From Roseiarcus sp963781895 (GTDB taxonomy: Bacteria > Pseudomonadota > Alphaproteobacteria > Rhizobiales > Beijerinckiaceae), in assembly GCA_963781895.1 (NCBI GenBank), contig CAWAIM010000032.1:113374-177373 (forward strand): a stretch of 64,000 nucleotides of DNA, written 5' to 3'. This document shows positions 26,522 to 36,370 of this stretch, one piece after another (position 1 is the first letter of the stretch; each line of letters opens with the position of its first letter). The notes beneath the pieces are model-generated. The model was not told where the DNA came from and did not search any database. It worked only from the letters and a program-made list of their open reading frames with translations. Both the position numbers and the translations under genes were made by a program.

Positions 26522-27772
26522 CTACGTCAACGTGTCGCCGCTTCTCTTCGTGCAGGGGATGGGCGCGCGGCGGCGGACCAGCAAGACGCAGATCAAGGCG
26601 AGCGCCGCGAAGGCCCCGCCGGGGACGAACGCCGCCCGGGGCCCGGCGATGTCCCAGAGCGCGCCGGTGATCGCGCTGGTCGCGAGCGCCGCCAGCCCGG
26701 CCGACAGATTCAATAGGCCGTAGGCGGCGCCGCGCAGATCGGGCGGCGCTGCGTCCGCGACCAGCGCCGCGAGAAGGCCTTGGGTGAAGCCCATGTGCAA
26801 GCCCCAGAGGACCGTGGCCAACGCCAGGCCCGCGAGGCTCGTCGACACGATGAGCGCGGCGTCGGCCGCGATGAGAAAGGCGATTCCGATCGACAATATG
26901 GTCAGCCGGTTGAAACGATCGGACAGCGTCCCCGCGGGATAGGCCGCGAGGGCGTAGAACACGTTCATCACGACGAAGACCATCGCAACGAACGTGATCT
27001 GCAAACCGGCCGTCTGCGCCCGCAACACCAGAAACGCCTGGCTGAATCGCGCCAGCGCAAACAGGGTCGCAAGCGTCAAGATCAGCCAGTAGGCGCCGCC
27101 CAGGCGCTTCAGTTCGGATCCTCTGAGCGGGAAGCGAGCCTTGCGCGGCCTCTCGGTTCGTTCCGGCTCGCGCACGGCCAAAGCCAGAAGCGCGACCGCG
27201 CCGGCGGCCGGAACGACCGCGGCCCAGAACACCGTCCGGAAATCGTTCGCAGTCAGCCGCATCAGGCCGACTCCGATCAGCGGGCCGAGGACAGCGCCGA
27301 CCGTGTCGAGCGCCTGGCGCAGGCCCATGCTCGCCCCGCGCGCGTGTAGCGGGGCGATATCCGCGAGCAGAGCGTCGCGCGGCGCGCCGCGAACGCCCTT
27401 GCCGACGCGATCGATGAATCGCGCCGCAGCGATCCAGCCGACGGACGGCGCGAGCGCAAAGATCGGCTTTGATAATGCGGCGAGCCCATAGCCGAGCCCG
27501 GCCAGCAGTTTGCGATTGCCGAGCCAGTCGGAAAGCGCGCCTGAGAATATCTTGCTGATCGAGGCCGTCGCCTCAGCGGCGCCTTCGATGAGACCGACCG
27601 TCGCCATCGACGCGCCGAAGGACGACGACGAGGTAGACGGCAGCAGCGCCTGGACCATTTCGGAGGAGGCGTCCATCAGCAAGGAAACGAAGCCGAGCGT
27701 CCAAACGTCCCGAGGGATATCGCGCAGACTCGGTTTGAACCATGGGCTGGGCGGCGGATCGGCGGCGGACAT
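26522..27772 (-). CDS. MFS transporter
   Basis: The 416-residue protein shows twelve hydrophobic segments in two halves of six with a charged central loop (PERTERPRKARFPLRG near residue 205). The MFS motif-A-like GALSDWLGNRKLLAGLGYGL is near residue 78, with RFIDRVGKGVRGAPRDALLA near 115 and a second-half counterpart GTLSDRFNRLTIL near 275. The GLAALSKPIFAL and RGAPRDALLAD features match a subgroup often annotated as resistance or metabolite exporters; the substrate is unknown. It is convergent with the LysR gene, with a 272-bp featureless gap between. Confidence 0.85.
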   Translation of the reverse strand: MSAADPPPSPWFKPSLRDIPRDVWTLGFVSLLMDASSEMVQALLPSTSSSSFGASMATVGLIEGAAEATASISKIFSGALSDWLGNRKLLAGLGYGLAALSKPIFALAPSVGWIAAARFIDRVGKGVRGAPRDALLADIAPLHARGASMGLRQALDTVGAVLGPLIGVGLMRLTANDFRTVFWAAVVPAAGAVALLALAVREPERTERPRKARFPLRGSELKRLGGAYWLILTLATLFALARFSQAFLVLRAQTAGLQITFVAMVFVVMNVFYALAAYPAGTLSDRFNRLTILSIGIAFLIAADAALIVSTSLAGLALATVLWGLHMGFTQGLLAALVADAAPPDLRGAAYGLLNLSAGLAALATSAITGALWDIAGPRAAFVPGGAFAALALICVLLVRRRAPIPCTKRSGDTLT

Positions 27773-27801
27773 TGCTCTCTGCTCCTGCTATAGGGGGCTT
27801 C

Positions 27802-29902
27802 ATGCGCCCGTCCCTGCTCGACCCGCTGTTCGCCCCGGCCGGCTCCCTTCCGGGGATCGGACCGAAAAACGCCAAGCTGTTCGACCGCCTGCTCGACAAG
27901 CCGCAGGGCGCGCGGGTCATCGACGTGCTGTTTCACCTACCTTATGCGACGCTCGACCGGCGCGCGCGCCCCAAGATCCGCGACGCGGTCCCCGACACGA
28001 TCGTGACCATCGAGGCCAGGGTGACCGAGCATCGCGAGCCGCCCAACCCGCGTTCGCGCGCCCCGTTCAAGGTGCTGGTCGAGGACGAGACCGGCGATGT
28101 CGAGCTGGTGTTCTTTCTCGCCAATCACGACTGGGTGCGGTCGCGGCTGCCGGTCGGCGCGACGCGCTGGATTTCCGGCAAGTTGGAGCTTTGGGACGGG
28201 CGACGGCAGATCGTGCATCCCGACCGGGTGCTGAACGCGGAGGAAATCGAGAAGTTGCCTGCCGTCGAGCCAGTCTATGGCCTGACCGAGGGTCTTTTTC
28301 CGCGCATTGTCGCGCGGGCGGCCGAGGGCGCGCTCAAGCGGCTGCCGCGCATGCCGGAATGGATCGGCGCGGAAACCTTGAACCAGCTGAGGCTGCCGGG
28401 CTTCGCCGAAGCGCTCGGCCGAATGCATCGCCCCGGCGCTCCCGACGACATCGACCCGGCCGGGCCCGCCGCGACGCGGCTTGCCTACGACGAACTTCTG
28501 GCCAACCAGCTCGCGCTGCTGATGATGCGCGCCCGGATGCGCGCGATCGCCGGACGCGCCCATTTCACGGCGGGGACGTTGGCAGGCCGCATCGAGGCCG
28601 CCCTGCCCTTTTCGCTGACGGAGGCGCAGCGCCGGGCGATCGCGGAAATCCGCGCCGATCTCGGCGCGGGCAAGCGCATGCTCCGGCTGTTGCAGGGCGA
28701 TGTCGGCTCGGGAAAGACCGTCGTGGCGCTCATCGCGATGGCCGACGTGGTCGAAGCGGGACGCCAGGCGGCGATCATGGCGCCGACCGAAATCCTGGCC
28801 CGCCAGCACTACGAGCGCATGGCGCCGCTGGCGCAGACAGCGGGCCTGCGGATCGCGCTGGTCACCGGCCGCGACAAGGCGGCGGAACGGCGCAGAACGC
28901 TGGCCGCCCTGGCGGCGCGCGAAATCGACATCGCCGTCGGCACCCATGCCTTGTTTCAGGAGAGCGTCGCGTTCGCCGATCTCGGCCTCGCGATCGTCGA
29001 CGAGCAGCATCGGTTCGGCGTGCGCCAGCGCCTGGCGCTCGCCTCCAAAGGCGAGTCGGCCGATCTCCTGGTCATGACCGCGACGCCGATACCGCGCTCG
29101 CTGGTGCTCGCCTATTTCGGCGACATGGATGTCTCGGCGCTTCGCGAGAAACCGCCGGGACGCCAGCCGATCGACACCCGCGTCATGCCGATCGACAGGC
29201 TCGGCGAAGTCATCGCGCGCCTTTCGGGGGCGCTCGCCTCGGGCGCGCGGGCCTACTGGATCTGCCCGTTGGTGGACGAAAGCGAGACGCTCGACGTCGC
29301 CGCGGCGGAGGAACGCGCTGGAGCCCTGCGTGCGATTTTCGGCGACGCCGTCGGGCTCGTGCACGGCAAAATGTCGGGGCCTGACCGGGACGCCGCGATG
29401 GAGAGGTTCCAGCGCGGCGAGACCAAGATCATCGTCGCGACCACGGTCGTCGAGGTCGGCGTCGACGTTCCGGAAGCGACGATCATGATCGTCGAACACG
29501 CCGAACGCTTCGGGCTCGCCCAGCTTCACCAGTTGCGCGGACGGGTCGGGCGCGGCGCGGGCCGTTCGGCCTGCCTGTTGCTGTACAAGACCCCGCTCGG
29601 CGAAACGGCGCGCGCTCGGCTGGAGACCCTGCGCGAAACCGACGACGGCTTCCGCATCGCCGAGGAAGACCTCAAGCTGCGCGGCGAGGGCGACGTGCTC
29701 GGCGCCCGCCAGGCCGGCGCGCCCGGTTTCCGATTCGCCCGAACTCGAAGTCCATGGCGGCTTGTTGACCCGCGCGCGCGAGGAGGCGCGGGCGGCCCTC
29801 GAGCGCAGCGAACGGCTGGCCGGCGACGACAACCGCGGCCTCAGGCTCCTCCTCTACCTGTTCGAACGCGACGAGGCCGCGCGTCTGATCGAAGCCGGGT
29901 GA
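27802..29902 (+). CDS. recG: ATP-dependent DNA helicase RecG (frame-shifted near its end)
   Basis: RecG remodels stalled forks and Holliday junctions. The product shows the wedge (OB) domain at about residues 55-165, Walker A LQGDVGSGKTVVALI near 297, the DEQH box IVDEQHRFGVRQRLA, and VMTATPIPRSLVLAYFGDMD. One extra C in the CCC at 29738-29740 moves the last 53 codons out of frame. Removing it joins GFRFA to ELEVHGGLLTRAREEARAAL and ends with LLLYLFERDEAARLIEAG, the normal RecG terminus, for 699 residues. TAGGGGG at 27791-27797 precedes the ATG. An assembly error is likely, since recG is usually intact. Confidence 0.93.
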
Positions 29903-30089
29903 GGTCCGATGGGCGGGCGCGAACGAGAATTGCCGCCTCCACGCAAAAGTGACTTGCCTTTCACGGGCGCTGGCAACCATAGCCTGCCTCGTCACGCGGG
30001 CGGGATGGTCTGGACGACGGGCGTGCGAGCGCGCCCGCCGCCTAGCGCAAAGAGGCGGTCGGTGGCGCCGTTCTTGAAATGCAGGCCGA

Positions 30090-31223
30090 ATGACCAACGC
30101 ATCACGAATCGGAAGCATCGATTTCTGGCGCGGCGGAGTGCTGGTCGCGATCCTCGTCGATCACATTCCGGGCAATGTGCTCGAATTTCTGACACCGAGG
30201 AACTTCGGGCTCTCGGACAGTTCGGAGGCTTTCGTCTTCCTGTCGGGCCTGTCGGTCGGCATGGTCTATGTTCCAAGAGCTCGTAAGCACGGCCTCGGCG
30301 CCGTCGCGCGCGGATGCCTGAAACGCGCGCTCAAGCTCTATGGCGTGCATATCGCGCTGACGCTGGCGGCCCTCGCCATCTTCGCCGCAGCCTATCAAAT
30401 GAGCGGCGTCGAGACGCTGATCGAAGCGCATGGACGCTCCTATGTCTTCAGCACGCCGGCGAGCGGCCTCGCCGGCCTCGCCCTGCTCAGCCACCAGCTC
30501 GGCTATTTCAACATTCTACCGCTGTATGTTGTGCTGATGTTGTGGTCACCGGTGGCGCTGGCGCTGACGTTGCACAATCCGCGGCTCGCGTTGCTGGTTT
30601 CGCTTTGCATCTATGCGGCCGCTCGGGCGCTCGGCCTGCATCTGCCGAACTGGCCCGAGCCTGGCGGCTGGTTCTTCAATCCGTTGACTTGGCAGTTGGT
30701 GTTCACGGCAGGCCTGTTCAGCGCGGTCGTCTGGCGCGACGCGCCGCCGCGGCCATCGCCGGGGCTGGTCGCCGTCAGCGTCGCCACGATCGTCGCCGCG
30801 GCGATGGTCGCCACCAGCGCCGGGGGCGTCTCGCCAGGCTTTCGCGAGGCCGCGACGGCGCACCTCGATATTCCCAAGCAAGATCTGGGATTGGCGCGGC
30901 TCGCCCATTTCTTCGCGCTCGCCTATCTCGCGGCCGTCACGCCCAGTCTGGCCAATCTCGTCGCGGGGCCGTTCGGCCGCGCGGTGCAGAGCCTCGGCCG
31001 CAACAGCCTGGCGGTGTTCGCCTGCGGCTCGCTGTTGAGCGCCGGCGGTCAAGCCATGCTCGCCGTCGCCTCGCCGCTCGCCTCGGCCGAGGTTGAGCAA
31101 ATGCTCGGAATCGCTTACACTTTGACCGGCGTCGCCGCCTTGTTCGCTTTTGTCCGCTGGATCGAGTGCAGAAACCCATATATCCGCGTCGTTTCACCCT
31201 CTGTCGCTCCGCAGCCGCTCTGA
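30090..31223 (+). CDS. opgC: OpgC-type membrane protein (periplasmic glucan modification)
   Basis: The 377-residue protein has about ten transmembrane helices. The OpgC-family start RIGSIDFWRGGVLVAILVDH has the conserved D-x-x-R-G and ILVDHIPGNVLEFLTPRNFG. OpgC proteins succinylate osmoregulated periplasmic glucans; the family is related to acyltransferase-3 enzymes. No opgGH-like or cyclic glucan synthase gene lies in the window, so the glucan is not identified. The gene overlaps the next one by 58 bp. Confidence 0.85.
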   Translation: MTNASRIGSIDFWRGGVLVAILVDHIPGNVLEFLTPRNFGLSDSSEAFVFLSGLSVGMVYVPRARKHGLGAVARGCLKRALKLYGVHIALTLAALAIFAAAYQMSGVETLIEAHGRSYVFSTPASGLAGLALLSHQLGYFNILPLYVVLMLWSPVALALTLHNPRLALLVSLCIYAAARALGLHLPNWPEPGGWFFNPLTWQLVFTAGLFSAVVWRDAPPRPSPGLVAVSVATIVAAAMVATSAGGVSPGFREAATAHLDIPKQDLGLARLAHFFALAYLAAVTPSLANLVAGPFGRAVQSLGRNSLAVFACGSLLSAGGQAMLAVASPLASAEVEQMLGIAYTLTGVAALFAFVRWIECRNPYIRVVSPSVAPQPL

Positions 31224-31939
31224 CGCGCCTGGCGGGCGCCGGTTTATTGGTATTCGCCGCGGCGTCGGCGCGTGGCGATGAGTTGGCCTGTCCAGGCGCC
31301 GCTGCGGCGTTCGACGCCAACGGCGCGACATTCGCGCTGCCCACAGGCGGCGCGGGACGCCCGCTCGACATTCTGGCGATCGGCTCGTCCTCGACCGAAG
31401 GGATCGGGGCCAGCTCCCCCTCGAACGCTTATCCGGCGCGCCTCGAGGACGAACTCAGCCGTGAGAGCGGCATCGATGCGGACGTCAAAAACGCGGGGGT
31501 GGGCGGCGAAACGGCCGTCAAGACCCTCCAGCGGCTCAAGAGCGCGCTGAAGTCTGGCTGGGCGCGGCTGGTGATCTGGCAGGTCGGCACCAATGACGCG
31601 ATCGTCGGCGTCGACGAGACGGCGTTTCGCGCGACCCTGGAAGGCGGCGTCGCGGCGGCGCGCGCGGCGGGCGTGCAGCTCCTGCTCATCGACCCCCAAT
31701 TCACCCTCAAAACTCGCGACGCTCTTCGCTACGAACGCTTTGTCGCGATCGTCGACGAGGTCGGCGCGCGCGACCATGTCCCGGTGCTGTCGCGCTATGC
31801 GATGATGAAGCGGCGGGGCGCAAAGAGCGCGATGGCCCTGCTCTCGGGCGATGGCCTGCATATGAACGACCTCGGCTACCGATGCGTCGCCCATGTGCTC
31901 GCCGAGGCGATCGAGGGCGCGGCCGGAGCGAAGCTCTAG
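31166..31939 (+). CDS. Secreted SGNH/GDSL hydrolase
   Basis: The 257-residue product has a long basic start and signal peptide (LAGAGLLVFAAASARG, cleaved near residue 37). An SGNH fold follows: block I DILAIGSSSTEGIGASSPSN with the nucleophile Ser, block II Gly in NAGVGGETA, block III VIWQVGTNDAI, and block V SGDGLHMNDLGYRCVA with Asp and His. It probably deacylates a carbohydrate or lipid ester in the periplasm. The GTG start lies inside the OpgC-like gene (58-bp overlap in another frame), so translation is likely coupled and the pair may act on one substrate. Confidence 0.85.
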   Translation: MQKPIYPRRFTLCRSAAALTRLAGAGLLVFAAASARGDELACPGAAAAFDANGATFALPTGGAGRPLDILAIGSSSTEGIGASSPSNAYPARLEDELSRESGIDADVKNAGVGGETAVKTLQRLKSALKSGWARLVIWQVGTNDAIVGVDETAFRATLEGGVAAARAAGVQLLLIDPQFTLKTRDALRYERFVAIVDEVGARDHVPVLSRYAMMKRRGAKSAMALLSGDGLHMNDLGYRCVAHVLAEAIEGAAGAKL

Positions 31940-32066
31940 CCCCTCACCGACGCTCGTGTTCTCGCGTGATCGGTTCGCGACATCCGGGTCCCGGGGCTTG
32001 ACCTTCGCCTTACGCGGCCTTCAAAGCCTCGTTCCATTCCCTGACGTTCGCGCGAGGATCTGAGCG

Positions 32067-33059
32067 ATGCGGCGACGGCGCTTCGGCCACAATGGAACGG
32101 TTTCGGCGATCGGCTTCGGCTGCATGAGCTTCGGCGGCTTTTACGGGCCGACGACCGAAGCCGAGAGCATGGCGGCGCTGGCGCGGGCGATGGAACTCGG
32201 CGTCGATTTCTGGGACACCGCCAACGTCTATGGCGACGGGGTCAGCGAGATCGTGATCGGAAAATTCCTGGCGGAAGACCCGAGCCGCCGCGCCAAGGTC
32301 ACGCTCGCGACCAAGTTCGCCATCCGCCGCCAGCCCGACGGCAAGCGCGTGTTCGACAACAGCGCAGCCCACATCCGCGAAAGTCTGGAAGGGTCGCTGA
32401 AGCGGCTCGGCGTCGATCGTATCGATCTTTATTACGTGCATCGCGTCGATAAGACGGTCCCGATCGAGGATACGGTCGGCGAGCTCGGGCGCTTGGTCCA
32501 GGCGGGAAAGATCGGCGCGATCGGCCTGTCCGAAGTCGCGCCCGACACGCTCCGGCGTGCGGTCGCCGTGCATCCGATCGCCGCGGTCCAGTCCGAATAT
32601 TCTCTGTGGACGCGCAATCCCGAACTTGGGCTTTTGCAGGCCTGCGCGGAGGCGGGCGCGATCCTGGTCGCATTCTCGCCGATTGGGCGCGGATTCTTCA
32701 GCGGCCTTCTGCAAGACGTCGAGACTTTCGACGAGACGGATTTTCGCAATTCGAACCCACGCTTCCAGGGCCTCGACTGGCGGCGCAATCGCGACCGCCT
32801 GCCTCCCTATCTGGCGCTCGCCAGATCCTGGGGCGTGAATCCTTGCGCGCTCGCCCTTGCCTGGACGCTCGCCCAAGCGCCCCACATCGTGCCCATCCCC
32901 GGCTCCCGCACTGCCGAGCACCTCGAGGAATGCGCCGAGGCGGCGGAAGTCGAATTGACCCCGTCCCGCCTCGCCGAACTCGAACGGGTCCTGCCGCTCG
33001 GCTTCGCCGCCGGCGAGCGTTATTCTGAACAGCAATGGGTGGGGATCCAGAAATATTGA
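32067..33059 (+). CDS. Aldo/keto reductase
   Basis: The 330-residue TIM-barrel oxidoreductase has the AKR catalytic set: Asp and Tyr in DFWDTANVYGDGVSEIVIG near residue 50, Lys in VTLATKFAIRRQ near 80, and His in DLYYVHRVDKTVPIEDTVGE near 125. The C-terminal IVPIPGSRTAEHLEECAEAA is the NADPH-binding region. It resembles the YajO/AKR11-13 group; the natural substrate is unknown. GAGGA lies at 32054-32058. It converges on otsA with a 66-bp gap. Confidence 0.9.
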   Translation: MRRRRFGHNGTVSAIGFGCMSFGGFYGPTTEAESMAALARAMELGVDFWDTANVYGDGVSEIVIGKFLAEDPSRRAKVTLATKFAIRRQPDGKRVFDNSAAHIRESLEGSLKRLGVDRIDLYYVHRVDKTVPIEDTVGELGRLVQAGKIGAIGLSEVAPDTLRRAVAVHPIAAVQSEYSLWTRNPELGLLQACAEAGAILVAFSPIGRGFFSGLLQDVETFDETDFRNSNPRFQGLDWRRNRDRLPPYLALARSWGVNPCALALAWTLAQAPHIVPIPGSRTAEHLEECAEAAEVELTPSRLAELERVLPLGFAAGERYSEQQWVGIQKY

Positions 33060-33125
33060 GGAAGACACCGCGCCAGCGCGTTCGGCCGGCGCCGCGCGCC
33101 TTGGACAGCGCGGATCGCTCGCAGC

Positions 33126-34580
33126 TCAGCGAATCGCCAGCGGCGCCTGTTCGGACGAGGACACGCCGAACAGCGCCCGAATTCCGGCGAGCAGACTCCG
33201 CGCCGGCGGACCCTCGACGAGCATCGAGAGATAGTCCTCCGCCCATTTCTTGATGTCGTATTCCATCAGATGAGCGAGCATCGGCTCATGGCGTTCCCGA
33301 CGCTCGGCCAACGGCATTTCCAGCGCGCGTTTCAGCGCCGCCGCGACGGCGTCGGTCTCGTGCGGATTGACGATCAGCGCGCGATCGAGCTCCTTGGCCG
33401 CCCCCGCGAATTGCGACAGCACGAGCACGCCCGGATCTTCCGGATTCTGCGCCGCCAGGTACTCCTTGGCGACGAGGTTCATGCCGTCGCGCAGCGGCGT
33501 CACCATCGCGACGTCGGCGGCCCGATAGAGGCCCGCCAGAACGGTGCGCGAATAGGAACGGTTGACGTAGCGGATCGGCGTCCAGGCCGCGTCGCCGAAA
33601 CGCCCATTGACCGTGCCGATCAGGCCCGTCACCTCGCTTTCGATGTCGCCGTATTGCTTGACCTCGGAACGGCTCTTCGGCGTGACCTGCAGCAGGGTCA
33701 CCTTCCCGTGCCACTCGGGATTGTTCTCGAGGAACCGTTCGAACGCCTTCAGGCGGTCTGGAATGCCCTTCGAATAGTCGAGCCGATCGACGCCGAGCAC
33801 GAGACGGCTGCCGCCGAGACTCTCTCGCACCAGCTCCACGAGCGCCGACCGTCCCGCATTGCGGGCGAGGCGCATATACGACTTGGTCTCGATGCTGACG
33901 GGGAAGGCGCCAAGACGCACATGCCGACCCTCGAACTCGAGCGCGCCGCCGCGATTCTGGACGGCGCCCTGACTCGTCAAGTAGTGGGCGAAATTGTCGC
34001 GGTCATTCTCGGTCTGAAACCCGACCAGATTGTAATAGGTCAGGCCGCCGAGAATCGCCTTGTGGTGGGGCAGGGTCTGCAGGATGTCCGGCGGCGCGCA
34101 CGGCGTGTGGAGGAAAAATCCTATCGTGTTGCGATGGCCGCGCGAGCGCAATTCGCGTCCCAGCAGCATCAAATGATAATCGTGGACCCAGATGACGTCG
34201 TCGTCCTTGAGGAGCGCGCTCAGTCGGTCGGCGAACATGCGATTGACCCGCATATAGCCGCCGGCGTCGGCGCGGGAGTATTCTTGCAGATCGACCCGGT
34301 AGTGAAGAATTGGCCATAATACGCTGTTGGCGAGACCGTTATAGTATTCTTGAATGTCATTTTTCGACAGGTCGATCAGGACGTAAGTGACCTTGTTGAC
34401 CTCCACCGCCTGCGGCTCGCCGACGGGCATGTCCGTGACCTTGCCGCTCCAGCCGAACCACATCCCGTTGCGATTCTTCAGCGCGGCTTTCACCGCCACC
34501 GCCATCCCGCCGGCGAGCGGCGTGCGCGGCGAGTCCGGAACCGCGACGCGATTGGAGACAATGATCAGGCGCGGGCCCAT
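33126..34580 (-). CDS. otsA: Trehalose-6-phosphate synthase
   Basis: OtsA couples UDP-glucose and glucose 6-phosphate. The 484-residue GT20 enzyme has LIIVSNRVAVPD at its start, the GG loop PLAGGMAVAVKAAL, VIWVHDYHLMLLGRELR near 130, GVDRLDYSKGIPDRLKAFE near 260, and RDGMNLVAKEYLAAQ near 365. I chose the ATG at 34580 over one four codons upstream because it matches the family N-terminus. It is the last gene of the otsB-GH15-otsA operon and overlaps the GH15 gene by 16 bp. Confidence 0.95.
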   Translation of the reverse strand: MGPRLIIVSNRVAVPDSPRTPLAGGMAVAVKAALKNRNGMWFGWSGKVTDMPVGEPQAVEVNKVTYVLIDLSKNDIQEYYNGLANSVLWPILHYRVDLQEYSRADAGGYMRVNRMFADRLSALLKDDDVIWVHDYHLMLLGRELRSRGHRNTIGFFLHTPCAPPDILQTLPHHKAILGGLTYYNLVGFQTENDRDNFAHYLTSQGAVQNRGGALEFEGRHVRLGAFPVSIETKSYMRLARNAGRSALVELVRESLGGSRLVLGVDRLDYSKGIPDRLKAFERFLENNPEWHGKVTLLQVTPKSRSEVKQYGDIESEVTGLIGTVNGRFGDAAWTPIRYVNRSYSRTVLAGLYRAADVAMVTPLRDGMNLVAKEYLAAQNPEDPGVLVLSQFAGAAKELDRALIVNPHETDAVAAALKRALEMPLAERRERHEPMLAHLMEYDIKKWAEDYLSMLVEGPPARSLLAGIRALFGVSSSEQAPLAIR

Positions 34581-36370
34581 GCGTCCTCCCAACTCGACGA
34601 CAATCGCGTCGCCGTATTGATGATCCCAGCCATGGAGTAGGTCTGCGGCAGATTGCCCCAGAGCTCGCCGGTTTCCGGATGAATGTCTTCGGAGAGCAGG
34701 CCGTAAGAATTGCGGCTTTCGAGCATGGATTCGAACATCTCACGCGCCTCCGACGCGCGTCCGATCTGACGAAGCGCGTCCATATACCAGAAATTGCACG
34801 CCAGGAACGCGGTTTCGGGCGCGCCGAGATCGTCGGGCGCGACGTAGCGCATGATCCGCCCGTTGCGGGTAAGTTCCCGCCCGATCGCCTCGCATGTCTT
34901 GACAAAGCGAATGTCGGTCGGCGCAAGGAGACCGAGCTCCGAGACGAGCAGGATGCTGGCGTCGAGGACGGGCTCGCCAAAGGCCCCGGTCAGCGCGCCC
35001 TGCTTTTCGTCCCAGGCCTCCAAGAGTATGCGCTCGCGCAAGGCCCGCGCCTGCGCCTCCCAGTACTCGGCGCGGTCAACGATATGGAGCCGCCGCGCGA
35101 TCCGGGCGAGCCGGTCGCAGGCCGCCCAGCACAGCGTCGCGGAATAGGTATGGGCGCGCGCGCGCGTGCGGTATTCCCACAGCCCCGCGTCGGGTTCAAA
35201 CGCCAGCGCGAGCGCGCGCTTGCCCAGCGTTTCGAGCATGCGATACAGCGATTCGTCTCCCATTTTGGGCAGGCGCTCGTCGAAGAACATCTGCGTCGCG
35301 GCGAGCACAACGCTGCCGTAGACGTCATTCTGGGTTTGCAGGGCCGCCTGGTTGCCCACACGAACCGGCCCGTGTCCGAGAAAACCCTTTAATTCCGGCG
35401 CGATCGTTTCCTCCAACGACGAGAATGGCACGATGCCGTGCACCGGCTGAATTTTGCTGGCGTCGGTCGCTATGGTCGTAATGTAATGGATATACGACTC
35501 CATCGTCTGGGTCTCGCCAAGTCTGTTGAGCGCGTCGACGACGAAATAGGCGTCGCGCAACCAGCAATAGCGATAATCCCAGGTTCGCGTCGATGAAGGC
35601 GCCTCCGGAATCGACGTCGTATGCGCGGCGATGATCGCGCCCGTCTCCTTGAAACTGCATAGTTTGAGAGTGATTGCCGCGCGCACAACCGCCGATTGCC
35701 ATTCGAACGGCACGGCCAGATTGCGCGACCATTTGAGCCAATTGTCGCGCGTGCGGTCGAGGAATTCCCGGCTCGTCGCGTCGATGGCGCTCAAGAAAGG
35801 CTCATCTTGACCGAAGATCAGGTTGATCGGACGCGTAAGCGGGAACGTGATTTCGTTGACAATGTAGGAGAGCGGCGCATCGGTCGTCAGACGCATCACC
35901 TCGGGCCCGCCGACGTAACGGATGTGGTTGGAGCCGACGACCACATTCGTCGTCGGGCGGCCGTAATCGTGGGTCGGCCTGACGCGGATCGCGATGCGGG
36001 GCAGGCCCGCGACCGGTTCGATGCGGCGCATGATCTGCGGCGGGCGATATTCGCGCTCGAACCGCTCGAAGCTTGGCGCGAAATCGGAGATGCGCACCTT
36101 GGCGCCGTGCGCGTCGGTAAAAATCGTCTCGACGATCGCCGTGTTGCGCACGTATTGCGACTCGGTTCCAACGCGCCCTTCCAGCACGATGTCGCAGAAT
36201 CCTTTCTCCTCGTCTCCGGCCAGCAGGCGCGAGAACACCGGATCGGAATCGAAGTGCGGGAAACACCACCATACAATGCGAGCGCCGCTGTCGATGAGCG
36301 CGGCGGCGCAGCTGTTGCCTATCAACGCCAGATCGAGGTTCCGATCGCCCGTCCTGCGCTGCTCCGTCAT
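34565..36370 (-). CDS. GH15-family glucoamylase/trehalase-like enzyme
   Basis: The 601-residue protein has an N-terminal beta-sandwich (GNSCAAALIDSGARIVWWCF, typical of this group) and a C-terminal (alpha/alpha)6 barrel. The barrel carries STRTWDYRYCWLRDAYFVVD near residue 280, a substrate-binding region, and SEDIHPETGELWGNLPQTYS near 570, which holds a likely catalytic Glu. GH15 members of this kind include trehalases and glucoamylases. Lying between otsB and otsA with overlaps on both sides (4 and 16 bp), it is probably a trehalose- or maltooligosaccharide-linked hydrolase; which substrate is not shown. Confidence 0.9.
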   Translation of the reverse strand: MTEQRRTGDRNLDLALIGNSCAAALIDSGARIVWWCFPHFDSDPVFSRLLAGDEEKGFCDIVLEGRVGTESQYVRNTAIVETIFTDAHGAKVRISDFAPSFERFEREYRPPQIMRRIEPVAGLPRIAIRVRPTHDYGRPTTNVVVGSNHIRYVGGPEVMRLTTDAPLSYIVNEITFPLTRPINLIFGQDEPFLSAIDATSREFLDRTRDNWLKWSRNLAVPFEWQSAVVRAAITLKLCSFKETGAIIAAHTTSIPEAPSSTRTWDYRYCWLRDAYFVVDALNRLGETQTMESYIHYITTIATDASKIQPVHGIVPFSSLEETIAPELKGFLGHGPVRVGNQAALQTQNDVYGSVVLAATQMFFDERLPKMGDESLYRMLETLGKRALALAFEPDAGLWEYRTRARAHTYSATLCWAACDRLARIARRLHIVDRAEYWEAQARALRERILLEAWDEKQGALTGAFGEPVLDASILLVSELGLLAPTDIRFVKTCEAIGRELTRNGRIMRYVAPDDLGAPETAFLACNFWYMDALRQIGRASEAREMFESMLESRNSYGLLSEDIHPETGELWGNLPQTYSMAGIINTATRLSSSWEDAWARA

